Assembly (NCBI RefSeq): GCF_030232265.1
Contig: NZ_JASPJK010000001.1
Location: 310,001-374,000 of the forward strand
DNA from: Corynebacterium sp. MSK041
GTDB taxonomy: Bacteria; Actinomycetota; Actinomycetes; Mycobacteriales; Mycobacteriaceae
Direction of reading: 5' to 3'
Length of the DNA: 64,000 nucleotides
The notes under the pieces are model-generated. The model saw only the letters and a program-made list of their open reading frames with translations. It ran no database searches and was not told where the DNA came from. Positions 55,763 through 64,000 of the stretch are shown piece by piece. Each line of letters opens with the position of its first letter. Position 1 is the first letter of the stretch. The position numbers and the translations under genes are program-made.

Positions 55763-56764
55763 ATGGCCGGTGACATTCAGGCCGAATATCGGGCCTTGTT
55801 TGGCCCCGGTGAAGGTGACTTCGCCGGTGTGGCCGCGAAGCTGCGCGCGGCGGATGAGGTGCACATTGTCACCCACATCCGGCCGGATGCGGACGCGGTG
55901 GGATCTGCTCTCGGTCTGAAGTATGCGCTTGATGCGCTGGGTGTGCCGTCATCGGTGTACATCGGGCAGAAAGAGGAGCTCCCAGAAAACATCCGCACCG
56001 TGCCTGGTGTGGGAACGGTAGCGTTGGGGAAGCCGCTGCCATCTACCGGCCTGGTGGTGACCACGGATTGTGCGTCGTTAGATCGCACTGGCATGTACCA
56101 CGACGAGCTGGCAAGCCACCCGGAGCGTGTTGTGGTGATTGACCACCATGCTTCGAATCCCGGTTATGGGGCGCTGAACTTGGTGCTGCCGTCTGAATCG
56201 ACGACGGTGATTATCCGTGAACTGCTGTCCCATATGGGTGTTGAACTCACCCCTGATATTGCGTACTGCCTGTACGCGGGCCTGGTAACAGACACCGGGA
56301 GTTTCCGGTGGGGCACCGCCCGCATGCACATCCTCGCCGCTGAGCTGATGGAACATGGTGTGGACACCCGCGCCGCAGCGATGGACCTCATGGACGCGGT
56401 GTCTGCTGATGATTTGAAGCTCATGGGCGATGTCATGGCGGGTATGGAAACCCGCGTGGCGGGCCGCTACACCATCTCTGTACTGGCGATTGATGATGCG
56501 CATTTGCGTCACATGAACCAAACCGCGATCGAAGCCATCATTGAGTACTCGCGTGCGTTGACCGGCAGTGATATCGGTGTGGTGTTCAAGGAAATCCACC
56601 CGGGCTATTGGTCTGTGTCCCTGCGTTCGAGCGTGGTCAACGTTGCGGACGTGGCTGCCATGCACGGTGGCGGTGGACACGTACCGGCTGCGGGATACTC
56701 TGTGGCGGGGGCTGTGGACGCTGCTATCGACGCGCTGCAGCAGTCTGTTTCGGAGCTTCCGTGA
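55763..56764 (+). CDS. DHH family phosphoesterase, NrnA-like nanoRNase/pAp phosphatase
   Basis: The 333-residue protein has the DHH domain (VTHIRPDADAVGSALGL; VVTTDCASLDRTG; VVIDHHASNPGYG) and a C-terminal DHHA1 domain ending GGGHVPAAGYSV. NrnA-type enzymes degrade short oligonucleotides, cyclic-di-AMP breakdown products or pAp. This rbfA-DHH-MATE order is conserved in actinobacteria. Its stop overlaps the next start (GTGA). Confidence 0.92.
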   Translation: MAGDIQAEYRALFGPGEGDFAGVAAKLRAADEVHIVTHIRPDADAVGSALGLKYALDALGVPSSVYIGQKEELPENIRTVPGVGTVALGKPLPSTGLVVTTDCASLDRTGMYHDELASHPERVVVIDHHASNPGYGALNLVLPSESTTVIIRELLSHMGVELTPDIAYCLYAGLVTDTGSFRWGTARMHILAAELMEHGVDTRAAAMDLMDAVSADDLKLMGDVMAGMETRVAGRYTISVLAIDDAHLRHMNQTAIEAIIEYSRALTGSDIGVVFKEIHPGYWSVSLRSSVVNVADVAAMHGGGGHVPAAGYSVAGAVDAAIDALQQSVSELP

Positions 56765-58056
56765 CGGATGTGACCGCCCGGCGGGTGCTTGCACTCGCCC
56801 TTCCTGCCCTTGGTGTGCTCGCGGCGAATCCGCTGTATCTGCTGCTGGACACCGCAGTGATTGGTCGCCTTGGCGCGGTGGAGTTGGCGGCGCTTGCAGC
56901 GGGTGCCACTGTGCAATCCACGGTGACCACGCAGTTGACGTTTTTGTCCTACGGGACGACAGCACGCTCAGCCCGTTTCTATGGGGCGGGTAATAAAGAC
57001 CAAGCGATTGCTGAGGGTGTGCAGGCCACATGGGTCGCCCTAGGCGTGGGTGCGTTGCTGGCCACGCTGGTGTGGATCTTCGCCCAGCCGATCGCGCTGT
57101 TTCTTACCAATGATCCCGCGACAGCTGGCCAGGCAGTGTGGTGGATGCGCACCGCTGCTTTTGCTATTCCGTTGACGCTGATCATCATGGCGGGCAATGG
57201 CTGGCTGCGTGGCATTCAGAACACCCGGCTGCCGTTCGTGTTCACGTTGTGTGGCCTGATACCGGGTGCCATCGCGTTGCCCTTCCTTGTAGCCCACTTC
57301 GGACTCGTGGGGTCAGCGGTGGCCAACATCATCGGGATGGGGCTCACCGCAACGGGTTTCATCGTGGCGTTGACCCGTGCGCACAACGGGCCGTGGAAGC
57401 CGGATTGGCGTGTGATCAAGCAGCAGCTGGTCCTGGGGCGTGATCTCATCGTGCGCTCGCTGTCCTTCCAGGTGGCGTTTGTCTCCGCGGCGGCGGTGGC
57501 AGGCCGCGTTGGTGTGGCAGCACTCGCCGCGCACCAGATCATGCTGCAGCTGTGGAATTTCCTCACGTTGGTGCTCGACTCTTTGGCTATTGCCGCGCAG
57601 ACTCTCACCGGTGCTGCGTTGGGCACCGGCAGGGTTGATACCGCACGCGATGTGGGGCGCCAGGTGGTGCGTCTCTCCGCGGGCTTCGCGCTGATCTTGG
57701 CGGCGATCTTCGCGGTCGGTGGTCCGGTTATCCGTCGTATCTTCACCTCCGAGCAGATGGTGTTGGATGCCATGGTGGTGCCATGGTGGGTGCTCATCGC
57801 CATGGTCGTGGCCGGGGGAGTGCTCTTTGCTCTCGACGGCGTGTTGTTGGGTGCCAGCGACGCTGCGTTCTTACGCACGCTCACAGTGGCCTCGGTGGTC
57901 TTCGGTTTCCTGCCAGGTATTGCCGTTGCCTACTGGGCTGGTACAGGTCTGACGGGTATCTGGTGTGGTTTGGCCGCGATGATCGCGCTGCGATTGGTTG
58001 GTGTGATCTGGCGGTTTAAATCCATGCGCTGGGCACTCACAGTGGTAGGAACATAA
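56761..58056 (+). CDS. MATE family efflux transporter (DinF-like)
   Basis: The 431-residue protein has ~12 membrane helices in two homologous halves and MATE family segments such as LALPALGVLAANPLYLLLDTAVIGRLG and FLSYGTTARSARFYGAG. It would export cationic compounds using an ion gradient; the substrate is unknown. GTG 56761 overlaps the DHH stop; the longer frame from 56608 is antisense-like filler within the upstream gene. Confidence 0.92.
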   Translation: MTDVTARRVLALALPALGVLAANPLYLLLDTAVIGRLGAVELAALAAGATVQSTVTTQLTFLSYGTTARSARFYGAGNKDQAIAEGVQATWVALGVGALLATLVWIFAQPIALFLTNDPATAGQAVWWMRTAAFAIPLTLIIMAGNGWLRGIQNTRLPFVFTLCGLIPGAIALPFLVAHFGLVGSAVANIIGMGLTATGFIVALTRAHNGPWKPDWRVIKQQLVLGRDLIVRSLSFQVAFVSAAAVAGRVGVAALAAHQIMLQLWNFLTLVLDSLAIAAQTLTGAALGTGRVDTARDVGRQVVRLSAGFALILAAIFAVGGPVIRRIFTSEQMVLDAMVVPWWVLIAMVVAGGVLFALDGVLLGASDAAFLRTLTVASVVFGFLPGIAVAYWAGTGLTGIWCGLAAMIALRLVGVIWRFKSMRWALTVVGT

Positions 58057-58061
58057 GTACG

Positions 58062-58886
58062 ATGACTGAGCAGCCAAGAGACAAGCGGACCACCACCTTG
58101 TGGGCGGTCTCTGATTTGCATGCGGCGGTGAAGGCGAACCAGCCGCGGTTGGAGGAGATCCAGCCGAATGATCCCTCCGACTGGCTCATTGTCGCTGGTG
58201 ATGTTGCAGAACGCACCGAGCTGGTGGTCCAGGTGATGCAACAGTTGGTGGAGCGTTTCCACACCGTCATTTGGGTGCCGGGAAACCACGAACTGTTTTG
58301 TCGTGGGATGGACCGGTACAAGGGGCGCGAGAAGTATGAGCACTTGGTGGAGAAACTGCGCGCCATCGGGGTGATCACCCCGGAAGACCCGTACCCAGTG
58401 TTCGCGGGTGTGACCATCGCGCCACTGTTCACCTTGTATGACTACTCTTTCCGCGGCCCCATGATGAGCGTGGAAGAAGCACTCGCGTCCGCACGGGCGC
58501 GCGAGATCGTGCTCACGGATGAGGTGGCCATCGCCCCCTTCGTGGATATTCGCGCGTGGTGCTGGGACCGGTTGGCGTACACGACCAGGAGGCTTTCCCG
58601 GGTCGAGGGGGAGACCATCTTGGTCAATCACTGGCCACTCATCCAAGAGCCAACGGACAAGATGCTGTGGCGTGAGATCGCCCTGTGGTGTGGCACCCGG
58701 CATACCCGGGGGTGGGCGAAGCGCTATAACGCCCGCGCGGTCATTTACGGCCACCTGCACATGCCTGGGGTGGAAACGTATGAGGGCGTGGACCACATTG
58801 AGGTCTCCTTGGGCTACCCGGATGAGTGGCGCCGGCGCGGGGATGTGCCACAGTGGCCGTACCCGGTGATGGAGGTGGAGCAGTGA
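58062..58886 (+). CDS. Calcineurin-like metallophosphoesterase
   Basis: The 274-residue protein has all metallophosphoesterase motifs: SDLHA, IVAGDVAE, PGNHELF, NHWP and YGHLHMPG. It is encoded directly before pptT, with a GTGA overlap, as in mycobacteria, where the partner (PptH) removes phosphopantetheine from carrier proteins and opposes PptT. By position the same opposing pair is likely here. Confidence 0.9.
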   Translation: MTEQPRDKRTTTLWAVSDLHAAVKANQPRLEEIQPNDPSDWLIVAGDVAERTELVVQVMQQLVERFHTVIWVPGNHELFCRGMDRYKGREKYEHLVEKLRAIGVITPEDPYPVFAGVTIAPLFTLYDYSFRGPMMSVEEALASARAREIVLTDEVAIAPFVDIRAWCWDRLAYTTRRLSRVEGETILVNHWPLIQEPTDKMLWREIALWCGTRHTRGWAKRYNARAVIYGHLHMPGVETYEGVDHIEVSLGYPDEWRRRGDVPQWPYPVMEVEQ

Positions 58887-59548
58887 TTGATCGCGATCTG
58901 TTCCCCGCACCCGCTCGTGTGGTGTACATGTTCACCGACCAGGCCAATGGTGACACGGATTTAAGCAACTACAACGAGTTGCATCCCGAAGAGCGCATCG
59001 TGGTCAGCCGTGCTGTGGATTCCCGGAAGGGGGAATTCGGTGACGCACGCTGGTGCGCGCATGAGGCGCTGCGCGAGCTCGGTGTGGATTCAGTCCACGC
59101 GATTTTGCGTGGGGAGAAAGGAATGCCGTTGTGGCCGGAGGGCTACACCGGTTCCCTGACTCATACGGAGGGACTGCGCATCGCGGTGGCAGCGCCAACA
59201 AAGGAGTTGAGGACCGTGGGTATTGATGCGGAACCAGCCGAACCGCTGCCGGACGGTGTGCTGGAGGAGATCGCCCGGCCACAGGAGCGTCAGTGGGTAG
59301 ATGCCCAAAAGGCTGCGGGCCACGACTGGGCGGACCGCCTGTTGTTCTGCGCGAAGGAAGCCACCTACAAGGCATGGTTCCCCATGACGTTGCGCTGGCT
59401 CGGCTTCGAGGACGCGGAGATTGATATCCGTGAGGATGGCACGTTCATCGCCTACATTCTGAAACGCCCAACGCCGGTGCCGTTCATCGAGGGCCGGTGG
59501 GTTGTCTGCGGCGGCTATGTGTGCGCCAGCACCTTCGTGGTGCGGTAG
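58883..59548 (+). CDS. pptT: 4'-phosphopantetheinyl transferase (PptT type)
   Basis: PptT activates acyl and peptidyl carrier proteins, in this group those for mycolate synthesis and type I fatty acid synthases. The 221-residue protein has the Sfp-type motifs: GIDAEPAEP (Mg2+ site) and FCAKEATYKAWFP. GTG 58883 is the coupled start after the phosphoesterase; the frame from 58826 is inside that gene. It converges on truB with a 4-bp gap. Confidence 0.92.
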   Translation: MIDRDLFPAPARVVYMFTDQANGDTDLSNYNELHPEERIVVSRAVDSRKGEFGDARWCAHEALRELGVDSVHAILRGEKGMPLWPEGYTGSLTHTEGLRIAVAAPTKELRTVGIDAEPAEPLPDGVLEEIARPQERQWVDAQKAAGHDWADRLLFCAKEATYKAWFPMTLRWLGFEDAEIDIREDGTFIAYILKRPTPVPFIEGRWVVCGGYVCASTFVVR

Positions 59549-59552
59549 CGCC

Positions 59553-60461
59553 CTAGAGGGTGGACGGGCGAGCGACGAAGATCGTCGCTAAGCGTGAGCC
59601 TTTTTCTTTGACCAGCGCGACCGCGCGACCGTCCGGACCGACTGCGGCGTGCACGCCGTTGAGTCCGCGTGGCTCGAGCCATTTGCCCATTGCGAGCGCC
59701 GCGTACTCGTCGGCGGTGACCTCAAGGACAGGCCACGCGGTGGTCAGCGCCTCATCCAGCGACAAGGACAGCTGCGCTGATTCCTCCAGATCCTCCAGCG
59801 TGCGCGCATGCGCGAGGGTGAAAGGCCCCGATGCTTCACGACGCAACGCGGTCAAGTGCCCGCCCACCCCAAGTGCCTCACCCATATCGCGGGCAAGCGA
59901 ACGGATGTAAGTGCCGGAAGAGCAATGCACGCGGGCGTCCACGTCCAGGAAAGAGCCCTCGTGGCGGATCTTGGAAACATCGAAGGAAAACACCGTTACC
60001 GGCCGCGCCGGGATGATCACTTCTTTGCCTTCGCGCACGAGTTCGTGGGCGCGCTTGCCGTCGATTTTGATGGCGGAGACCTTGGAGGGAACCTGCATGA
60101 TATCCCCGGTCAATGCGGCGACTTGGGCCAGGATCGCCTCATCGGTGAGCGCGGAGGCATCTGTCTGCGAGACGATTTCGCCTTCCGCATCATCGGTTGT
60201 CGTAGCGGCGCCGAGGCGGATGGTCGTGGAGTACACCTTCTCATCGGCCACGAGGTGTGCCAGCAGCTTCGTGCCCCGTTCAATACCGGCGACAAGAACG
60301 CCGGTGGCCATCGGATCAAGCGTGCCAGCGTGCCCCACTTTGCGGGTGCCAAAGAAGCGTCGCAGTCGCGCGACAACATCATGGCTGGTCATGCCAGCTG
60401 GTTTGTCCACAACGACGATGCCGGATGTGGACAGGGGGTCAGGGTTTTGGCCAAGGTTCAT
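59553..60461 (-). CDS. truB: tRNA pseudouridine-55 synthase
   Basis: TruB makes pseudouridine 55 in the T-loop of tRNAs. The 302-residue protein has VVDKPAGMTSHDVV, the catalytic Asp in GHAGTLDPMATGVL, and HCSSGTYIRSLARDMGEALG, with a C-terminal PUA-like region. ATG 60461 is leaderless: TAGGGT on the minus strand (60469-60474) with a 7-nt spacer. The much longer frame to 60734 is antisense to ribF. Confidence 0.95.
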   Translation of the reverse strand: MNLGQNPDPLSTSGIVVVDKPAGMTSHDVVARLRRFFGTRKVGHAGTLDPMATGVLVAGIERGTKLLAHLVADEKVYSTTIRLGAATTTDDAEGEIVSQTDASALTDEAILAQVAALTGDIMQVPSKVSAIKIDGKRAHELVREGKEVIIPARPVTVFSFDVSKIRHEGSFLDVDARVHCSSGTYIRSLARDMGEALGVGGHLTALRREASGPFTLAHARTLEDLEESAQLSLSLDEALTTAWPVLEVTADEYAALAMGKWLEPRGLNGVHAAVGPDGRAVALVKEKGSRLATIFVARPSTL

Positions 60462-60492
60462 GGGTCTAACCCTATGCACTACGCTAGCGCGA
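60462..60492. promoter_or_regulatory. Back-to-back leaderless promoters of truB and ribF
   Basis: Only 31 bp lie between the two start codons. TAGGGT (60469-60474, minus) serves truB and TACGCT (60480-60485, plus) serves ribF, each 7 nt from its start. The boxes are 5 bp apart, so each -35 region lies inside the other gene. Confidence 0.65.
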
Positions 60493-61467
60493 GTGGATAT
60501 TTTGTCAGGGCTCGCTGAGGTTCCCGCCGGTCTGAATGGCCCGGTGGTCACCATTGGGGTCTTCGACGGGGTGCACCGTGGCCACCAAAAGCTCATCGGG
60601 CATGCGGTGGACCGCGCCCGTGAAGCCGGTGTGCCTAGCGTGTTGATGACCTTCGACCCGCACCCAGTTGCCGTGTTCGCGCCGGAGTACACCCCGGACG
60701 TGCTCATGCCGCTGGAAGAGCGCGCCCGCCTCATTGAGGAGCTCGGCGTTGACTACATGCTGGTCATCGACTTCACCAAAGAACTCGCGGGGGAGAGCCC
60801 GGAGGATTACTTCGTACAGGTGATCGTGGATAAGCTCCATGCTTCCCGCGTCGTCGTGGGGGAGAACTTCACCTTCGGTGCGGGAGGGCTGGGCACGGCG
60901 CGCACGATGCAGGAGCTCGGTGAAAAATATAGCGTGGATGTGGACATTGTTTCTTTGCTTTTCGACGGCTCCTCCCGCGTCTGCTCCACCTCCATCCGCC
61001 ACGCGCTGTCCGAGGGTAATGTGGGCCAAGCGTCTGAATTCCTTGGCCGTGCTTTCTCCGTAACAGCGCGTGTGGAGCGCGGCGCCGGACGCGGTGGACG
61101 TGAACTGGGCTACCCAACGGCGAATCAGTACGTCTGCGATAACGAGGCCGTGCCAGGTGATGGCGTGTATGCCGGCTGGTTCACCGTGCTGCCTGAAGAA
61201 GGCACTGGCCCGATTGACGGGGACATGGAGCTTGGGGTCCGCTACCCGGCGGCGATCTCCGTGGGCACGAACCCCACGTTTGGGGATGCGCGCCGCAGCG
61301 TTGAGTCCTTCGTACTGGACCGTGACGCGGACCTGTATGGGCGACTGGCGCGCGTGGAATTCGTGGCGAAGGTGCGCGACATGGTGAAGTTTGATTCCGT
61401 CGACGAGCTGTTGGACAACATGGCGCGCGACGTAGCAAACGTACGCACCCTGCTTGAGCACGCTTAA
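60493..61467 (+). CDS. ribF: Bifunctional riboflavin kinase/FAD synthetase
   Basis: RibF converts riboflavin to FMN and FAD. The 324-residue protein has the N-terminal FAD synthetase domain (VTIGVFDGVHRGHQKLIG, TFDPHPVAVF, CSTSIRHAL) and the C-terminal flavokinase domain (RGGRELGYPTANQY, VGTNPTFGD). GTG 60493 follows TACGCT by 7 nt. Motif copy at 60957 encodes LLFDG. Confidence 0.95.
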   Translation: MDILSGLAEVPAGLNGPVVTIGVFDGVHRGHQKLIGHAVDRAREAGVPSVLMTFDPHPVAVFAPEYTPDVLMPLEERARLIEELGVDYMLVIDFTKELAGESPEDYFVQVIVDKLHASRVVVGENFTFGAGGLGTARTMQELGEKYSVDVDIVSLLFDGSSRVCSTSIRHALSEGNVGQASEFLGRAFSVTARVERGAGRGGRELGYPTANQYVCDNEAVPGDGVYAGWFTVLPEEGTGPIDGDMELGVRYPAAISVGTNPTFGDARRSVESFVLDRDADLYGRLARVEFVAKVRDMVKFDSVDELLDNMARDVANVRTLLEHA

Positions 61468-61493
61468 GTGCTTACCGGTTAGGCTTGGGCGCC

Positions 61494-62447
61494 ATGACCC
61501 GCAAAATGATTCTGGATCTTGATACCGGCATCGATGATGCCCTCGCTCTCGCCTACGCACTGGGCTCTGAAGAAGTGGACCTCATCGGTGTGACCGGCAC
61601 CTACGGCAACGTTCTTGTTGAAACCGGTGTGCGCAACACCCTGGCCATTCTCGAGCTCTTCGGTCGCACCGATGTCCCAGTGTTCGCCGGCCCGGGACAC
61701 GCTAGCGCGAAGGAGTCCTTCGAGGTGCTAGAGATCTCCGAGTTCATCCACGGCAAGAACGGCATCGGCGAAGCCGAGCTGCCGGAGCCCACGCGCCGGG
61801 TGGAGCCGAAGTCTGCGGTGGACTTCCTCGTGGAGTCAGTGGAGAAGTACGGCGATGAACTCGTGATCGTCCCCACTGGTCCGTCTACCACGATCGCTGC
61901 GGCGGCGAAGGTGAGCAAGACGTTTGCGGAAAAAGCCCACATCGTCATGATGGGTGGCGCGCTCACCGTCCCAGGCAACGTGTCCCCGTGGGCGGAGGCC
62001 AACGTCAACCAGGACCCAGAGGCAACGGACGCGATTTTCCGCAGCATGAAAGACATCACCATGATCGGCCTGGATGTCACGCTGCAGACCCTGCTCACCA
62101 CCGCCGAGACCGCACAGTGGGAAGCACTGGGAACCCCGGGCGGGGACTTCCTAGCCGCTGCCACGAATTACTACATTGGCGCCTACGACACCACCGCACC
62201 GCACCTGGGTGGCTGTGGCTTGCACGACCCGCTGGCCGTCGGTGTTGCCATTGACCCAACGCTGGTGACCACCCTGGACATCAACCTCAAGGTCGACACC
62301 GAAGGGGCAACCCGCGGACGCACCATTGGTGATGAAACTCGCCTCAATGATGAGACGAAAACCGCCAAGGTTGCCGTGTCTGTAGACAAGCAGCGCTTCC
62401 TCGAAGAGTTCATGCGTCGCCTCACTGGCTTGGCGGAGAAGAACTAA
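61494..62447 (+). CDS. Inosine-uridine preferring nucleoside hydrolase family protein
   Basis: The 317-residue protein has the calcium-binding DLDTGIDDALAL (residues ~7-18), the VTGTYGN segment, PTGPSTTIAAA, MMGGALTVPGNVSPWAEANVNQDPEA and a C-terminal ligand in GGCGLHDPLAV. These are the conserved elements of ribonucleoside N-ribohydrolases, which salvage bases from nucleosides. Base preference is not readable. ATG 61494 is leaderless (TAGGCT at 61480-61485, 8-nt spacer). Confidence 0.92.
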   Translation: MTRKMILDLDTGIDDALALAYALGSEEVDLIGVTGTYGNVLVETGVRNTLAILELFGRTDVPVFAGPGHASAKESFEVLEISEFIHGKNGIGEAELPEPTRRVEPKSAVDFLVESVEKYGDELVIVPTGPSTTIAAAAKVSKTFAEKAHIVMMGGALTVPGNVSPWAEANVNQDPEATDAIFRSMKDITMIGLDVTLQTLLTTAETAQWEALGTPGGDFLAAATNYYIGAYDTTAPHLGGCGLHDPLAVGVAIDPTLVTTLDINLKVDTEGATRGRTIGDETRLNDETKTAKVAVSVDKQRFLEEFMRRLTGLAEKN

Positions 62448-62601
62448 CACATAGAAACACATAGCGCGGAATTAACAGTTTCCGCTCATAGTGCGGTACT
62501 CTTTCCTCTTCGGTAGCGGCTCGCGTGACTGTGGTTCGCAGCAGTCCCCGCCACTGAATTCCGATGAATGCGAACTGAAATAACCAAGGAGAACAATTCC
62601 C

Positions 62602-62871
62602 ATGGCTTTGACCACTGAGAAGAAGGCCGAAATCCTCAAGGAGTACGGCGTACACGAGACCGACACCGGTTCCCCGGAGGCTCAGGTTGCACTGCTCACC
62701 GAGCGCATCAACAACCTCACCGAGCACCTCAAGGACCACAAGCACGATCACCACTCCCGTCGTGGTCTGCTGCTGCTCGTTGGTCGTCGTCGCGGTCTGC
62801 TGAAGTACCTGCGCGAGAACAACGTTGAGCGTTACCGTGACCTCATCGCCCGCCTGGGTCTGCGTCGATAA
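62602..62871 (+). CDS. rpsO: 30S ribosomal protein uS15
   Basis: uS15 is a primary binder of the 16S central domain and bridges to the 50S subunit. The 89-residue sequence is complete ([44 protein letters not shown]). ATG 62602 follows AAGGAGAA after a ~150-nt leader. The stop TAA lies inside motif copy CGTCGATAAGC (62863-62873). A terminator and pnp follow, the usual pairing. Confidence 0.97.
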   Translation: MALTTEKKAEILKEYGVHETDTGSPEAQVALLTERINNLTEHLKDHKHDHHSRRGLLLLVGRRRGLLKYLRENNVERYRDLIARLGLRR

Positions 62872-62898
62872 GCAAAAAGCTTTTCTTCCAGAACGAGC

Positions 62899-62928
62899 AA
62901 CGGCCGTCATTTTTGGCGGCCGTTTTTC
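62899..62928 (+). terminator. Terminator between rpsO and pnp
   Basis: ACGGCCG (62900-62906) pairs with CGGCCGT (62917-62923), followed by TTTT. pnp is therefore likely to have its own promoter within 62930-63030. Confidence 0.82.
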
Positions 62929-63033
62929 GCGTGCATACGGTGTTTTGGGTGGCCAGCTGGTAGTGTGCCTGGGTGTAAAAAAGATTCATCTCGGCGGCAC
63001 CGACGACCGCCACGAACCCATGAAAGGGATCTG

Positions 63034-64000
63034 TTGAGCAAGAACACAAAACACACCCCGGATAACTCTGTTGAATTCCACATTGATGAGGAATTCGGTG
63101 TGACCGAAGCAACCGCCATCCTGGACAACGGTGACTTTGGTACCCGCACTGTCCGGTTTGAAACCGGCCAGCTGGCACGCCAGGCTGATGGCTCGGTGAC
63201 CACCTACCTCGACGACGACACGATGCTGCTGGCCACCACCACCGCATCCAACCAGCCGCGCGAAGGCTTTGACTTCTTCCCGCTCACCGTTGACGTGGAA
63301 GAGCGTATGTACGCCGCTGGCAAGATTCCGGGCTCGTTCTTCCGCCGTGAAGGTCGCCCGTCCACACAGGCAATCCTGGCGTGCCGTCTCATTGACCGTC
63401 CGCTGCGCCCGACCTTTGTGAAGGGTCTGCGCAATGAGGTCCAGGTTGTTATCACCGTGATGAGCTGGGACCCGGAGGAGTACTACGACGTCGTGGCTAT
63501 TAACGGCGCGTCCGCCGCAACGCAGCTGTCGGGGCTGCCGGTCTCCGGCGCTGTTGGTGGTGTGCGCATGGCGCTCATCGCTGATGAGAAGCACCCGAAG
63601 GGCCAGTGGGTTGCGTTCCCGAACCACGAGCAGCACGAGCAGGCTGTCTTTGAAATGGTCGTGGCTGGCCGCATCGTTGAGAAGAAGAAGGGCCGCCGCA
63701 AGGTCCAGGACGTTGCCATCATGATGGTGGAAGCGGGCGCTGGCGTGAATGTGATGAAGCTGGTGGCTGACGGTGCACCGGCACCGACGGAATCCACCGT
63801 CGCTGAAGGCCTTGAGGTTGCGAAGCCATACATCAAGACCCTGTGCGAGGCGCAGAATGTTCTGGCGGAGAAGACCGCGAAGGAAGCGCAGGAGTTCCCG
63901 CTCTTCCCGGCATACAGCGACGAGGTCTTTGACGCTGTGGAGAAGAAGGCTTCCAAGAAGCTGGCCAAGCTGCTCACCATCGCGGGCAAGGCTGAGCGCG
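63034..64000 (+). CDS. pnp: Polyribonucleotide nucleotidyltransferase (PNPase), N-terminal part (3' end outside window)
   Basis: PNPase degrades RNA phosphorolytically in the 3'-5' direction. The 322 residues present cover the first RNase PH domain and the start of the linker helices: [67 protein letters not shown] and [11 protein letters not shown]. The start appears to be TTG 63034 after GAAAGGGA; no ATG or GTG in this frame lies at the expected position upstream. The frame runs open to the window edge. Confidence 0.93.
   Translation, partial: MSKNTKHTPDNSVEFHIDEEFGVTEATAILDNGDFGTRTVRFETGQLARQADGSVTTYLDDDTMLLATTTASNQPREGFDFFPLTVDVEERMYAAGKIPGSFFRREGRPSTQAILACRLIDRPLRPTFVKGLRNEVQVVITVMSWDPEEYYDVVAINGASAATQLSGLPVSGAVGGVRMALIADEKHPKGQWVAFPNHEQHEQAVFEMVVAGRIVEKKKGRRKVQDVAIMMVEAGAGVNVMKLVADGAPAPTESTVAEGLEVAKPYIKTLCEAQNVLAEKTAKEAQEFPLFPAYSDEVFDAVEKKASKKLAKLLTIAGKAER

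Overview
The window is a gene-dense, GC-rich piece of an actinobacterial chromosome, almost certainly from a Corynebacterium. Mycothione reductase points to a mycothiol-using actinobacterium. The gene order smc-ftsY-amt-glnK-ffh, map-two small secreted proteins-mtr-hydrolase-mqo and nusA-ylxR-infB-rbfA follows the layout I know from C. glutamicum, with parallels in mycobacteria. Many genes have a TANNNT -10 box only 6-8 nt before the start codon (leaderless transcription), which is also typical of this group. I cannot resolve the species. I see no tRNA, rRNA, CRISPR array, prophage or insertion sequence.

Layout. 1-8000: the 3' part of smc, a META-domain membrane protein, ftsY, a decayed ammonium transporter gene (one frameshift, one nonsense codon) behind an AmtR-like operator, an intact glnK and ffh. 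8000-15600: a large acyltransferase, then the ribosome and tRNA maturation genes rpsP, rimM, trmD (with extra sequence), tex and rplS. 15690-22070: lepB, rnhB, a DUF2469 gene, a YraN-like nuclease gene, comM, dprA and xerC, then a convergent M23 peptidase. 22440-30330: rpsB, tsf, pyrH, frr, cdsA and rlmN, interrupted by a lipoprotein, a YdcZ-type transporter and an amidase. 30330-37220: DUF2631, dxr, a site-2 protease, ispG, a penicillin-binding protein and map. 37330-47670: two paralogous small secreted proteins, mycothione reductase, a hydrolase, mqo, selO, a YefM-YoeB toxin-antitoxin pair, a methyltransferase, a DUF1648 membrane protein, a PD-(D/E)XK/DUF559-like protein and yaaA. 47715-64000: proS, a lipoprotein, rimP-nusA-ylxR-infB-rbfA, a DHH phosphoesterase, a MATE transporter, a metallophosphoesterase, pptT, truB, ribF, a nucleoside hydrolase, rpsO and the 5' part of pnp.

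Functional themes are translation (ribosomal proteins, EF-Ts, RRF, IF-2, RimM, RimP, RbfA, TrmD, RlmN, TruB, ProRS), protein targeting and processing (FtsY, Ffh, LepB, Map, site-2 protease), the MEP isoprenoid pathway (dxr, ispG), envelope synthesis (CdsA, PBP, acyltransferase) and DNA processing (SMC, ComM, DprA, XerC, YraN-like).

The most unusual signal is not a gene. The 11-mer CGTCGAWAAGC occurs 21 times on both strands, in genes and between them, against roughly 0.06 expected by chance under uniform base composition. Three copies extend to an identical 16-mer ending GCGAAAA behind G runs, one inverted pair forms the infB terminator, and two copies carry the stop codons of genes. This resembles the behaviour of DNA-uptake-type or nucleoid-organising sequences in other bacteria; its function here is unknown. 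Other points worth attention are the amt pseudogene with no glnD in its usual place, an enlarged TrmD, three head-to-head leaderless promoter pairs only 31-44 bp apart, and the paralogous secreted pair.
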